Assembly: GCA_903869265.1 (NCBI GenBank) | Contig: CAIPYE010000017.1 | Span: 62,001-126,000, forward strand | Reading direction: 5' to 3' | DNA length: 64,000 nt | DNA from: an uncultured delta proteobacterium | Lineage (GTDB): Bacteria > Desulfobacterota > Desulfobulbia > Desulfobulbales > Desulfurivibrionaceae | Translations under genes and position numbers: made by a program | In this document: piece by piece, positions 9,856 to 20,164 of the stretch | Numbering within the stretch: position 1 is the stretch's first letter | Layout: the number at the start of each line of letters is the position of its first letter | The notes under the pieces: model-generated | What the model was told of the DNA's origin: nothing | The model's input: the letters and a program-made list of their open reading frames with translations, nothing else | Database searches by the model: none

Positions 9856-11016
9856 TTAATCCATGATCTCCAGCAGCGCCTTGGCTGCCTGGGCGAGATC
9901 CGCTGTGCTGTGATGGCGGGTAATGGAGAATCTCAGTCGTGCTGTGCCGTCCGGCACGGTGGGTGGCCGGACGGCCGTGACGAACATCCCCTGTTTTCTG
10001 AGCAGTCCGGCTTTGTCCAGTGTTGCGCCGCTCTTCCCTACCAGAAAGGGGATGATCTGCGAGGGGCCGAGGTCCGCGCTGTATCCCCCGTTGCGGAGCA
10101 TGGTCTTGAAGTAGGCGATTTTTTCATGCAATTCCTGGCGAAAAGCTGGTTCTTGCTGGATGAGCTGCACCGCAGCAAGAGAGGCTGCGGCAACCGCAGG
10201 CGGCAAGGCCGTAGAGAAGATAAAGCTCCTGGCCCGGTTGAGCAGATATTCAATCATCTCCCTGTTGCCTGCCACATAGGCGCCATAGCTGCCAAGGGCT
10301 TTGCCAAAGGTGCCCATGGCCAGATCCACCCCGCTGCCCACCCCGTCCTCTTCGATAACCCCGCCGCCGTTAGCGCCAAACACTCCGGTGGCATGGGCCT
10401 CGTCCACCATGAGCAGGCAGCCGAACCGCTCCTTGAGCTCCACCAGCTCACGCAGCGGGCAGCGGTCGCCATCCATGCTGTAAATGGACTCCACCACGAT
10501 CAGGGGTGTGCCCGCCCCCCGTTTTTCCTTGAGCAACTCTTCGAGATGGTTGAGGTCGTTATGCCGGAAACGCACCAGGCGGGCGCCGGAAAGCCGGCAG
10601 CCGTCGTGGATGCTGGCATGGTTTAGCCGATCGCTGAAGATGAGGTCGTGGCGGGCCACCAGGGCGGGAATGATGCCGGTGTTGGCCATGTAGCCGGAGC
10701 CGAAGGTGAGGGCATTTTCTTTGCCCTTGAGGCGGGCCACCGCTTCCTCCAGATCATGATGTACGGCGAGGTCGCCGCTCATCAACCGGGCCGCGCCGGA
10801 GCCTGCGCCAAACCGGCGCAACCCCTCATGGGCTGCCGCGATGAGAATTGGATGTTCGGCAAGGGCCAGGTAGTCATTGGACGAGAAATCGATCAGTTCC
10901 CGAGCATCGTCTCCGGCAAGGACGAGCCGCCCTTTGCCTCGGCGGATCACCGGACGCAGGCTGCGGAGCCCTCCCTTTTCCCGTTGCTGGTTCAGCCAGT
11001 CCTTCAGATCGACCAT
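9856..11016 (-). CDS. bioF: 8-amino-7-oxononanoate synthase
   Basis: DFSSNDYLALAEHP, VDEAHATGVFGANGGG, MGTFGKALGSYGAY motifs; adjacent to bioB. Confidence 0.93.
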   Translation of the reverse strand: MVDLKDWLNQQREKGGLRSLRPVIRRGKGRLVLAGDDARELIDFSSNDYLALAEHPILIAAAHEGLRRFGAGSGAARLMSGDLAVHHDLEEAVARLKGKENALTFGSGYMANTGIIPALVARHDLIFSDRLNHASIHDGCRLSGARLVRFRHNDLNHLEELLKEKRGAGTPLIVVESIYSMDGDRCPLRELVELKERFGCLLMVDEAHATGVFGANGGGVIEEDGVGSGVDLAMGTFGKALGSYGAYVAGNREMIEYLLNRARSFIFSTALPPAVAAASLAAVQLIQQEPAFRQELHEKIAYFKTMLRNGGYSADLGPSQIIPFLVGKSGATLDKAGLLRKQGMFVTAVRPPTVPDGTARLRFSITRHHSTADLAQAAKALLEIMD

Positions 11017-11927
11017 AATTGTTTGATGTCTTCGGCAAATTGTTGGTCTGCCTCTGGGGCGCGGCCCCGCTGGGTGAGATAGCCGCCGATCATCATGCCG
11101 TCGGCGCCAGCCATGAAGGCGGAGCTTAAAAAATCGCCCAGGGCGGATTCGCGGCCCGCAGCCAACCGGATCGCCGCCTGGGGCAGGATCAACCGGTAGA
11201 GGGCGATGGAGCGGAGGATTTCCGTGATGGGTAGGGGGGGGAGTCCTGCGCAGGGAGTGCCGGCCAGGGGAATGAGGATATTGATGGGCACGGAATCAAT
11301 CCCGTACTCGACAAGGATCATGGCCATGGACAGCCGATCCGCTTCGGATTCTCCCAAGCCGAAGATGCCGCCGCTGCACACCGAAAGACCGACGGTCTGG
11401 GCGGCCCTGATGGTGGCGACCCGGTCACCGAAGCTGTGGCTGGTGCAGACCTGCGGGAAAAACTCTCGGGAGGTCTCCAGGTTATGGTGGTAGCGGGAAA
11501 GACCGGCCTCCTTGAGCTGCCCGAGTTCGGATTCGCCCAAAATACCGAGGGAGGCGCAGACTTTGAGCCCCACCTCTTTGCGGATGGCGCGGATGATGCC
11601 CAGCACCTGGCCCAGATCTTCGCTTGCCAAGCCCCTGCCGCTGGTCACCAGGGAAAAACGGCTGGCCCCGTTTTTTTTGGCCTCATGGGCGGCGGCCAGG
11701 ATCTGGGCTTTATCCAGTAGAGGGTAAACCGGGGCCTCTGTCTGGTAATGGGCGGATTGCGCGCAAAAATAGCAGTCCTCGCTGCATCTGCCGGACTTGG
11801 CATTGATGATGCTGCACAGGGAAAAGGAGGTCCCCCGCCGGGCAAGCTTGGTCGCCAGGGCCTGGCGCATGAGTTCGGCCAGGGGCAAGGCCTGGAGTTC
11901 GGTGATGTCGGGCGGTTGGTGATTCAT
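11004..11927 (-). CDS. bioB: Biotin synthase
   Basis: KSGRCSEDCYFCAQSAHY radical SAM motif, YHHNLETSREFF; start MNHQPP at 11927. Confidence 0.95.
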   Translation of the reverse strand: MNHQPPDITELQALPLAELMRQALATKLARRGTSFSLCSIINAKSGRCSEDCYFCAQSAHYQTEAPVYPLLDKAQILAAAHEAKKNGASRFSLVTSGRGLASEDLGQVLGIIRAIRKEVGLKVCASLGILGESELGQLKEAGLSRYHHNLETSREFFPQVCTSHSFGDRVATIRAAQTVGLSVCSGGIFGLGESEADRLSMAMILVEYGIDSVPINILIPLAGTPCAGLPPLPITEILRSIALYRLILPQAAIRLAAGRESALGDFLSSAFMAGADGMMIGGYLTQRGRAPEADQQFAEDIKQLWSI

Positions 11928-11948
11928 GATAATTGTTCCCTGAAAATC

Positions 11949-12015
11949 AGCCACGAAACCCACGAAATCCACAAAAATTTAACAAATTTCGTGTTTTTTC
12001 GTGGGGTTCGTGGCT
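11949..12015. repeat. 19-bp near-perfect inverted repeat in pcnB-bioB intergenic region
   Basis: AGCCACGAAACCCACGAAA ... TTTCGTGGGGTTCGTGGCT (1 mismatch). Confidence 0.85.
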
Positions 12016-12029
12016 AAAAAATCACCGGC

Positions 12030-13391
12030 CTATTTGAGGCCAAAGATTCCGCCTTTCTTGCCGGAAAATGCTGGGGTACGGCTTTCTGACCGGGGCTGCC
12101 GGGGTTTGCCGGTCCTGGGCTTGCTGCCTCTGGGGGGCGCGGAAGGCTCGGGTTGCGGAGCGAGATCGACGGGCGAGCCACCAAGGGCCTCCTGGTAAAG
12201 CTGAAAGAATAGCAGGCCATCCGGGAAGTAACTCTTGCGTTTCAGCCAGCCAGGCCAAGCCTGCTCTGCATCGTGTTTGGCAAAAACCGGGAGATTGACC
12301 AAGAGCGAGGTGATCTCCTCCCTGGAGGCCCGTTTGACATTGAGGTGCTCCAAATGGGAATCAACCTCGGTGCGGAGGGTGCGGGAAAAGGCAAAGGCCT
12401 CGCGGCCCTCGGCCGACAGGTTCACCAGGTTGAAGCGTGCCTGGGCCCAAGGCAGCAAGAGGAGTGCGAGCAGGAGGTGTTCCGGCAGAGGGGTGCCGTC
12501 GCCATGCAACCGGTCGATCACCTGGCACAGGGCGAAGAGGAGGCTGGTTTGGCCTGAAGGTTCTGTCGGCTCCGGGCTGATGATCCCCTCATAGCAAGGG
12601 AGGAGGAGAAAAAACAGTCCGCTGGTTACGGCAAGCCGACACCAAGGGGCGCATGCACCGCTGTTCAGGTCTTTGAAGAATTCGTCCCGGATCCGGGAAT
12701 CGGGGCAGAGGCGCAGGGTGTCCCGATGGGCGATAATGGCCTGCCAGGTACGCTCTTCGATGGTGAAACCGCTTCTGGCCGCATGGCGGATGGCCCGCAT
12801 CATGCGGACGGGATCGCGGATAATTCTTCGGTCCGGCTCCCCGACAATGCGGACAATCTTGTTGTTGAGGTCAGCCACTCCGCCCGTGTAGTCGATGATG
12901 GTGAAGTTTTCTATCTCGTAGAACAGGGCGTTGATGGTGAGATCCCGCCGGAAGGCGTCTTCCGCTTCCGAGCCGAAGGTGTTGTTGTGGGCCAGCACCT
13001 CGTCTTCTTCCCTCTCGCCCTCTTCAAACTCGCTGCGGCAGCGCAGGGTGGAAACCTCAACGATCTTGCCGCCAAAGAAAAAAACCTGCACCAGACGAAA
13101 GCGTCGACCGATGATCCGGCTGTTGCGGAAAAGGGTGCGTAGCTGTCCGGGCCGGGCATTGGTGCTGATGTCGAAATCCTTGGGGGTTTTGCCGAGGTAG
13201 AGATCGCGCACCGCACCGCCCACCAAGTAGGCGGAAAAGCCCGCGTCGCGGAGGCGGTGCATCACCTTCAGGGCCTCGCGGTCGATGTCCTTGCGGGAAA
13301 TAGGGTGCTCGGCCCGTGGAATGATGAGGGGTTCCGGCAGGTCAGCCAGGTCGGTGGATGGGTCCATGGAATCTTCCGGGCAGGAGAGCAA
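12030..13391 (-). CDS. pcnB: Poly(A) polymerase / CCA-adding-like nucleotidyltransferase
   Basis: AYLVGGAVRDLYLGKTPKDFDISTNARPGQLRTLFRN...; basic C-terminal tail. Confidence 0.88.
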   Translation of the reverse strand: MLSCPEDSMDPSTDLADLPEPLIIPRAEHPISRKDIDREALKVMHRLRDAGFSAYLVGGAVRDLYLGKTPKDFDISTNARPGQLRTLFRNSRIIGRRFRLVQVFFFGGKIVEVSTLRCRSEFEEGEREEDEVLAHNNTFGSEAEDAFRRDLTINALFYEIENFTIIDYTGGVADLNNKIVRIVGEPDRRIIRDPVRMMRAIRHAARSGFTIEERTWQAIIAHRDTLRLCPDSRIRDEFFKDLNSGACAPWCRLAVTSGLFFLLLPCYEGIISPEPTEPSGQTSLLFALCQVIDRLHGDGTPLPEHLLLALLLLPWAQARFNLVNLSAEGREAFAFSRTLRTEVDSHLEHLNVKRASREEITSLLVNLPVFAKHDAEQAWPGWLKRKSYFPDGLLFFQLYQEALGGSPVDLAPQPEPSAPPRGSKPRTGKPRQPRSESRTPAFSGKKGGIFGLK

Positions 13392-13409
13392 GGTGTCAGG
13401 ACTCCAGCC

Positions 13410-14387
13410 TTAATACGTAGCCGCAGGTTCCTTGTACATGGACTCGGCCTGCGAAACAAACTGGTCGAAAACCTCGCGAACCGTGAGGATTTCCTTCATT
13501 TTAAAGACATTTTCGCCGGAAAAAACCAGGCCATCCTCCATATTGCCCTCGCAGGCTGCAGTGAGTCGGTCGCTGATGCAATACACATGGTCGCATTTTT
13601 TCAGGCATTTGTATTTGCATTCCTTGGCCTTGAGATCGGCATGGCTCAGGAGCTGCTTGACAAAGGGGGTTTTGATGGCCCGGCCGGGCAACCCCACCGG
13701 GGACTTGATCAGGGCGATATCTTCCCGGCTGGCGTGGAGCATGGCCTGCTTGAAGCTTTCCGCCACCGAGCATTCCTTGGTGAGGACAAAGCGGGTGGCG
13801 ATCTGGATGCCGTCCGCCCCGTACTTGTCCATCATCTCCGCCATCTCGAAACCGTTGGTGATGCCGCCGGCAGCGATCAGGGGCACCTTCTTGACCACCT
13901 TGCGGATTTCGGGAAAAAGTTCGCGCAGAGCCACGTTGGTGCCAAGGTGGCCGCCGGCCTCCTTGGCTTCGACCACGATGGCCGCGGCGCCAAGTTTTTC
14001 GGCCAGGATGGCAAAGGAGGGCGAGGACACGATGGAGACAATGGGGGTGTTGGTCTCCTTGCCGATCTTGAAAATATCCCGGGAAAAACCGGCGCCGGTG
14101 ACGATCATGTCCACTCCGGCTTCGATGGAGCCCATGACCAGGCTGTAGAAATTTTTCATGGCGAACATGATGTTCACCGCGATGATCCCTTTGGTGGCGG
14201 CTTTGGCCTTGCGGATGTCGGCCTGGAGCTCCTCCAGCGGAATGGCTGAGCCGCCGATGGTGCCGATGCCGCCGCACTCGGCAACGGGAACGGCCAGGGC
14301 CGAGGTGGAGACGCGGATGGACATGCCACCCTGAACAAGGGGTACCGGGGCAGTGAATTTGCCGATGGTAAGGGGGGGTAGCTTCAT
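13410..14387 (-). CDS. NAD(P)H-dependent flavin oxidoreductase (nitronate monooxygenase/FabK-like)
   Basis: PLVQGGMSIRVSTSALAVPVAECGGIGTIGG, VEAKEAGGHLGTN, PLIAAGGITNG. Confidence 0.87.
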   Translation of the reverse strand: MKLPPLTIGKFTAPVPLVQGGMSIRVSTSALAVPVAECGGIGTIGGSAIPLEELQADIRKAKAATKGIIAVNIMFAMKNFYSLVMGSIEAGVDMIVTGAGFSRDIFKIGKETNTPIVSIVSSPSFAILAEKLGAAAIVVEAKEAGGHLGTNVALRELFPEIRKVVKKVPLIAAGGITNGFEMAEMMDKYGADGIQIATRFVLTKECSVAESFKQAMLHASREDIALIKSPVGLPGRAIKTPFVKQLLSHADLKAKECKYKCLKKCDHVYCISDRLTAACEGNMEDGLVFSGENVFKMKEILTVREVFDQFVSQAESMYKEPAATY

Positions 14388-14694
14388 GAAAGTCTGGTGC
14401 TCCGTTTAGTTTGAGGACGAATGAGCAACTATGCTTTTTTTCGTTTTTTTTGTCAAGGAAACCTGATGGGTTCCCGAAATAAGGAAAAAGGTCGCATGCC
14501 CGTGATGCAAAATCAAAAAGCGATAGCGCCAAGCTGCGGCCATCGCCGGTCGTTTTCGCATCTAAAAAGAAGAGTTTTGCCTTTTTTGCCGGTTTCTGGT
14601 TTAATTATTTAATAGTTGCGCTGTGGCGCGAAGATGTACCCGATTTTCCTTCTTCTCCGCAACATATATATGCGTGCGGAACAGGGAATGCTGC

Positions 14695-15291
14695 ATGCAT
14701 ATTCACCCAAGCCGCATCGGCTTTGACATAGACGGCGTGGTCGCCGACACCATGGAGGCCTTTATCCGTCTGGCCCGGACCGATTATGGGGCCAAGGTGC
14801 GCCCGGAGGAGATCACCGAGTTTCAGGTGGAGGATTGTCTGGATCTTGATCCGGCCATGGTGGAGGAAATTTTTGGCCGCCTGATGGAAGAGCCCATTGC
14901 CTGCGGTCTGCGGCTCATGAGCCAGGCCCGGCAGGTGTTGACCGGATTCGCCGACCATGGCCCCCTCACCTTCATCACGGCCCGACCGCAAAAAAAACCC
15001 ATCGCCCGCTGGCTGAAAAAAGAACTGGGTCCGCAGGTTTACGGTCGGGTGCGGCTGGTGGCCACCGGCGAACACGACAGCAAGGCTGCCCACATCAAGG
15101 AACTGTGTCTTGCTTTTTTTGTGGATGACCGGGCCCAGACCTGTATACAGCTTGCCCAGGAAGAGGGCATCCAGCCCATTGTCTATCGTCAGCCCTGGAA
15201 CCAGGGCAAGCATGCTCTGCCCGAGGTGGAGAACTGGCGCACCATCCACGCCTTGTGTCATGGGGATGGGTCAGGGGAGGCGGCCTGGTGA
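14695..15291 (+). CDS. HAD-superfamily hydrolase (5'-nucleotidase-like)
   Basis: [25 protein letters not shown]. Confidence 0.78.
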   Translation: MHIHPSRIGFDIDGVVADTMEAFIRLARTDYGAKVRPEEITEFQVEDCLDLDPAMVEEIFGRLMEEPIACGLRLMSQARQVLTGFADHGPLTFITARPQKKPIARWLKKELGPQVYGRVRLVATGEHDSKAAHIKELCLAFFVDDRAQTCIQLAQEEGIQPIVYRQPWNQGKHALPEVENWRTIHALCHGDGSGEAAW

Positions 15292-15722
15292 AGCATTGCC
15301 CTGCCTGCGGTCAAGCGATTCCGGCTTATAGAAATCCGGTGCCCACTGTGGATATCATAATCACCCTTGGCGGCGGCGTTGTTCTGGTGAAGCGGAAAAA
15401 TCCGCCTGTTGCCTGGGCCTTGCCCGGCGGGTTTGTCGATTACGGGGAGTCGCTGGAGCAGGCGGCGGTGCGGGAGGCGTGCGAGGAAACCGGGCTCTCT
15501 ATCCGGCTTGGCCGCCAGTTTCACACCTATTCCGATCCGGATCGCGACCCCAGGCAGCATACGGTGAGCACGGTTTTTCTTGCCACTGCGGAAGGAACGC
15601 CCTTGGCTGGCGATGATGCGGGGGAGGTCGCGATATTCCAGGAAGAATCGCTGCCGTCATTGGCTTTTGACCATTCAAGGATTCTGGGTGATTATTTTGC
15701 TGCGCAACGAGCTGCCGCCTGA
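15288..15722 (+). CDS. NUDIX hydrolase
   Basis: [24 protein letters not shown] Nudix box; probable GTG start overlapping preceding stop; N-terminal CPACGQ. Confidence 0.9.
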   Translation: MKHCPACGQAIPAYRNPVPTVDIIITLGGGVVLVKRKNPPVAWALPGGFVDYGESLEQAAVREACEETGLSIRLGRQFHTYSDPDRDPRQHTVSTVFLATAEGTPLAGDDAGEVAIFQEESLPSLAFDHSRILGDYFAAQRAAA

Positions 15723-15723
15723 A

Positions 15724-16650
15724 ATGAATACCCGCATCCTGCTGGTGGATGACGACCCTTTCATTATCGAAATGCTGAAGAGCGCCATGGAGGCCTTGGG
15801 CCATGCTTTTGATGCGGCCATGGACGGCGAGGAGGCAAAGGTCAAGCTCAAGCAGCGCGAGTTCACCATGGTCCTCACCGATCTGACCATGCCGCGTTGT
15901 GATGGCATGGAACTCCTGACGCATATCAAGGAGGAATATCCCCAGATCGATGTCATCGTTATCACCGGCCATGCCGAGGTCCATGGCTTCACCGATGTTG
16001 TCCGGGCCGGTGCCAGCGATTTCATCACCAAGCCATTCGGCATGGATGAGCTTGAGGCAAAAATCAGCCGGGTCATCCGTGAGCAAAACCTGATCCGCAA
16101 GCTCGAGCATCTCTCCATGTGCGATATGCTCACCGACCTGTATAATCGCCGTTGTTTTGAGAGGAAACTGCACGAGGAAGTGCCGCGGGCCCATCGGCAA
16201 GGATACCCGGTGTATCTGGCCCTGCTCGATGTGGACCGATTCAAGGAGTACAACGACCAGTATGGACATCAGGCCGGAGACGGGGTTCTTCAGGATATCG
16301 GGAGAATCCTCGTGCAGTGCACCAGGGGGAATGTGGACTGGTGTTTTCGCTTCGGTGGCGACGAGTTCGCCCTCATCATTCCCTACGCCACCGTTGCCCA
16401 GGTTGGCCAGATTGCCGATCGCATCCAAGAACGATACGGCCATGAGCCGCACTATGCCCCGACCAGTCTCAGCATCGGCCTGGCCCAGTTCATCAGGAAT
16501 CCTGGCGCTTCCTGGACGGAGGATATCGCCGATTTGGTGGCCCGCGCCGACAAGGCGTTGTATTCCGGCAAGGAGCAGGGGGGCAATCGGGTGATTGCCG
16601 ACTCCTCCCTGTCGTGTCCTGGAGAATTAGCAGCCGGAACGGAGTCCTGA
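15724..16650 (+). CDS. Response regulator - GGDEF diguanylate cyclase
   Basis: REC (ILLVDDDPF, LTDLTMPRCDG) plus FRFGGDEFALI. Confidence 0.94.
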   Translation: MNTRILLVDDDPFIIEMLKSAMEALGHAFDAAMDGEEAKVKLKQREFTMVLTDLTMPRCDGMELLTHIKEEYPQIDVIVITGHAEVHGFTDVVRAGASDFITKPFGMDELEAKISRVIREQNLIRKLEHLSMCDMLTDLYNRRCFERKLHEEVPRAHRQGYPVYLALLDVDRFKEYNDQYGHQAGDGVLQDIGRILVQCTRGNVDWCFRFGGDEFALIIPYATVAQVGQIADRIQERYGHEPHYAPTSLSIGLAQFIRNPGASWTEDIADLVARADKALYSGKEQGGNRVIADSSLSCPGELAAGTES

Positions 16651-16881
16651 AACAGCAAAAAAATACCGCCGTCCCAAAGAGTTTTCAGCCAAGCCCCACC
16701 TCCCAACCCCTCTGTTTGCCCATGCATTTCCTTCATTTTCACATGGTTACGCCATATTTTTTGGCAGAGCCGACCGCCATGTTTTCCCCGAAGATTTGCT
16801 CTGTTTGCTACAGATAAAAAGTTTGTATTTGCCCATATTCTCTGGTATATAAGCTCGATCTATCAAAGGAGGATTGTTTCC

Positions 16882-18600
16882 ATGGCAAAAAGCACAACAG
16901 CAACCAAAACGAAGTCCGATGTCAATGAAGGGGAAATGAGCTTTGCTCAGCTTTTCGAGGAAAGTCTCAAGGTGGCGGAGGTCGGTGAAGTCGTATCCGG
17001 CACCGTTATCGCCCTGGCCAACGATTTTATCGTTGTGGATATCGGCGACAAGTCGGAAAGTGCGATCCACTGTTCCGAGTTCAAAAATGAGAATGGCGAA
17101 ATCGACGTCAAGGTGGGCGACATCTTTGACGTCTTCGTGGAGAAGCGGGAGGTCGAAGGCGGCCTGAAGCTCTCGCGCGAAAAAGCCATCGGCATCAAGG
17201 TCTGGGAAGACATCGCCAAGATCCAGGAAGAAGACGGCACCATCTCGGGCCGCATCGACAACCGGGTCAAGGGCGGACTTTCCGTTGATATCGGCGTGCC
17301 GGCCTTCCTGCCCTACTCACAGATCGACCTGAGACCGGTCAAGGATCTGGACAGCCTCATCGGCCAGACCTTTGAGTTCAAGGTTCTCAAATATAACCGC
17401 AAGCGCAACAATGTGGTGATCTCCCGCCGCGCCATCCTCGAGGACGAGCGCAAGAAGCTGCGGGAAGATATGCAGTCCAACCTGGTGGAAGGCCAGGTGG
17501 TCACGGGCACCATTACCAATATCACCGACTACGGGGTGTTCATCGACCTGGGCGGCATGGACGGTCTTTGTCACATCACCGATCTCTCCTGGGGCCGCGT
17601 TTCCCATCCCTCCAAGCTGTTCAAGGTGGGCGAGGATGTTCAGGTCAAGATCCTCAAGTACGACCGCGAGAACGACAAGGTTTCCCTTGGCGTCAAGCAG
17701 CTCAAGGAAGATCCCTGGGCCACAGTGCAGGAACGTTATCCCATCGGCGCCAAGGCCATGGGTAAGGTGGTCTCCATCACCGACTACGGAGTATTCGCCG
17801 AGCTGGAAGAGGGCGTTGAAGGTCTGATCCATGTTTCCGAGATGTCCTGGTCCAAGAAGACCCGGCATCCCTCCAAGATTGTCGGGGTTGGCGAGGAGGC
17901 CGAAGTGGTCATCCTCAACATCGACGTGGATGCCAAGCGCATCTCTTTGGGCATGAAGCAGCTGCAGCCCAATCCTTGGGATCTGGTCAGCGAGAACTAT
18001 CCGGTAGGCTCCATCATCGAAGGCAAGATCAAGAACATCACCGACTTCGGCGTTTTCATCGGCATCGAGGAAGGAATCGACGGTCTGATCCATGTTTCCG
18101 ACCTGTCTTGGACCGAGCGGATCAAACATCCTTCCGAGAAATACGCCAAGGGTGAAACCATTCAGGCTGTGGTGCTCAAGATCGACCGCGAGAACGAGCG
18201 GTTCTCCCTCGGCGTCAAGCAGCTGGAGCCGGATCCCTGGCAGGCAGCCATCGAGAAATATTCGGTGGGAAGCACCGTGCAGGGCAAGATCACCAACGTG
18301 ACCGAATTCGGCATTTTCGTGGAAGTGGAAGAGGGCATCGAAGGGTTGATCCATGTTTCCGAGATCAGCAAGGACAAGGTTGCCACCCCGGTGGGGTTGT
18401 ACAATGCCGGTGATACCGTGGAAGCAAAGGTGATCAATGTTTCCGCCAAGGACCGGAAGATAGGCTTGTCCATCAAGGCCTTGACCGATGATTCCAGCGA
18501 AGGCTCCCTTGAGGAGTACAAGCAGAAGCAGACCAAGAGTGGCCCGTCCACCATTGGCGATCTTTTGAAGGAAGAGATGGACAATAAGGCCCAGGAGTAA
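16882..18600 (+). CDS. rpsA: 30S ribosomal protein S1
   Basis: Serial S1 domains (GVFIDLGGMDGLCHITDLSWGR..., GLIHVSEMSW...). Confidence 0.97.
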   Translation: MAKSTTATKTKSDVNEGEMSFAQLFEESLKVAEVGEVVSGTVIALANDFIVVDIGDKSESAIHCSEFKNENGEIDVKVGDIFDVFVEKREVEGGLKLSREKAIGIKVWEDIAKIQEEDGTISGRIDNRVKGGLSVDIGVPAFLPYSQIDLRPVKDLDSLIGQTFEFKVLKYNRKRNNVVISRRAILEDERKKLREDMQSNLVEGQVVTGTITNITDYGVFIDLGGMDGLCHITDLSWGRVSHPSKLFKVGEDVQVKILKYDRENDKVSLGVKQLKEDPWATVQERYPIGAKAMGKVVSITDYGVFAELEEGVEGLIHVSEMSWSKKTRHPSKIVGVGEEAEVVILNIDVDAKRISLGMKQLQPNPWDLVSENYPVGSIIEGKIKNITDFGVFIGIEEGIDGLIHVSDLSWTERIKHPSEKYAKGETIQAVVLKIDRENERFSLGVKQLEPDPWQAAIEKYSVGSTVQGKITNVTEFGIFVEVEEGIEGLIHVSEISKDKVATPVGLYNAGDTVEAKVINVSAKDRKIGLSIKALTDDSSEGSLEEYKQKQTKSGPSTIGDLLKEEMDNKAQE

Positions 18601-18609
18601 TCAGGATAT

Positions 18610-18647
18610 CAGGGAGCCGCAGCACCGCTGCGGCTCCCTGACTTTTG
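18610..18647 (+). terminator. Rho-independent terminator downstream of rpsA
   Basis: CAGGGAGCCGCAG-CACCG-CTGCGGCTCCCTG then ACTTTTG. Confidence 0.85.
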
Positions 18648-18786
18648 TTGAAATAGCAGATAAGTGCAGACTTCGAAAAGCTGCGATTTCAGCGGTTGCC
18701 AGTTTGCAGCCATTTGATTTTTTCTTCCGGACCTGTGTGTTTTGTTGGTTGTTACGAGTCCATCATTATTTCATTTCGGGTTTGTC

Positions 18787-19707
18787 ATGTCACAAGGGTT
18801 ATTCCGCCACAAGCATCCGGTTCTCACGGGATTATTGGTCCTGGGGGCTATCATGCTGTTTTTCTGGGGCGGAATAACTTTTTTTGTTGTCCGTCTCGCC
18901 AGTCCGTCCAAGTCCGAGCTTTTCCTCAAGGAAGGGATCGGGGTTATTGATGTCAAGGGGGTTATCCTCGAATCAGAGGCGACCCTTGAGCATCTGGTGG
19001 CCTTTCGGGAAGAGCCAAAGATCAAGGCCATTGTCCTGAGGATCGACAGCCCCGGTGGGGCTGTGGGCGCTTCCCAGGAGATCTATGACGAGGTGAAGCG
19101 CACCATTGCTGTCAAGCCGGTGGTCGCCTCCATGGGTTCGGTGGCGGCCTCGGGCGGTTTGTATGTTTCCCTGGGCGCCAGCAAGATTGTCGCTAACCCC
19201 GGCACCCTGACCGGCAGCATGGGGGTAATCCTCAAGTTTGCCAATCTTGAAGGGCTGTTTGAGAAGATTGGCTACAAGAACGAGGTGGTCAAAAGCGGCA
19301 GGCTGAAGGATATCGGTTCTCCCTCCCGGCCCATGACCGGCGAAGAACGGCTGATGCTCCAGGGTATGATCGATGTCGTCCAGAGCCAGTTTGTCCAGGC
19401 TGTGTCCGAAAGTCGGTCTTTGCCGACGGCGGAGGTAAGAAAGATTGCCGATGGCCGTATTTTTTCAGGACAGCAGGCCAAGGAGTATGGCCTGGTTGAC
19501 CAATTGGGAAATTTCAGCGACGCGGTCATGCTGGCCGCCGACCTTGCCGGAATGAAGACCGAGAAGATGCCGGAGCTCATCTATCCCAAGGAAGAGGATT
19601 TTTCCTTCCTGCGGCTGATGACCGGTAAAAAAAGTGAATCGCTATTACAGCAAACAGGTTTATCCGGTCCGATTCTGGCCTATGAATGGACAGGGACCTT
19701 GCGATAG
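18787..19707 (+). CDS. sppA: Signal peptide peptidase SppA
   Basis: VLRIDSPGGAVGASQEIYDEV, SMGSVAASGGLYVS; start MSQGLFRHKH chosen. Confidence 0.93.
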   Translation: MSQGLFRHKHPVLTGLLVLGAIMLFFWGGITFFVVRLASPSKSELFLKEGIGVIDVKGVILESEATLEHLVAFREEPKIKAIVLRIDSPGGAVGASQEIYDEVKRTIAVKPVVASMGSVAASGGLYVSLGASKIVANPGTLTGSMGVILKFANLEGLFEKIGYKNEVVKSGRLKDIGSPSRPMTGEERLMLQGMIDVVQSQFVQAVSESRSLPTAEVRKIADGRIFSGQQAKEYGLVDQLGNFSDAVMLAADLAGMKTEKMPELIYPKEEDFSFLRLMTGKKSESLLQQTGLSGPILAYEWTGTLR

Positions 19708-19721
19708 GAGTGTATCAAACG

Positions 19722-20009
19722 ATGTTGAAACGGGATTTGGTAAATGCGGTGGCTGAAGAGATGGGCGCGTATCTGAAAAAGGATGTGAGCCAGGCCGTTG
19801 ATATCATGCTGGACACCATAGTGGAGGCCCTGGCCGAGGACCGGCGCGTCGAGATTCGCGGCTTTGGCAGTTTTTCCGTGCGGCAGCGCAAGGCGCGGAC
19901 CACCAAGAACCCCAGAACCGGCAAGGTCATGAAGATCACCTCCCGCAAGAATCTGCACTTCACCATGAGCAAATCGCTGAAAGACGCTCTGATCCAGAAC
20001 GGGAAGTAA
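19722..20009 (+). CDS. HU/IHF-family DNA-binding protein (IHF beta-like)
   Basis: RRVEIRGFGSFSVRQRKARTTKNPRTGKV. Confidence 0.93.
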   Translation: MLKRDLVNAVAEEMGAYLKKDVSQAVDIMLDTIVEALAEDRRVEIRGFGSFSVRQRKARTTKNPRTGKVMKITSRKNLHFTMSKSLKDALIQNGK

Positions 20010-20038
20010 GCGCGGCCTCATGCGCTTCCACAAAATGG

Positions 20039-20164
20039 GTTGTAACTGTTCGGCAGCGCCGCTTAGCTGCTGCCGCAGATGCGCGAAAGAGGTCTGCGAA
20101 GTGTGCTAATGCACATGAGCAGGCCGATGACAAAACAGATGTGGTGCTGCTGAGCGGTTACAAC
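20039..20164. repeat. Full-length copy (~125 bp) of dispersed repeat family 1
   Basis: Imperfect terminal inverted repeats GTTGTAACTGTTCGGCAGCGCC / GGTGCTGCTGAGCGGTTACAAC; interior matches reverse complement of 58618-58741. Confidence 0.82.
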
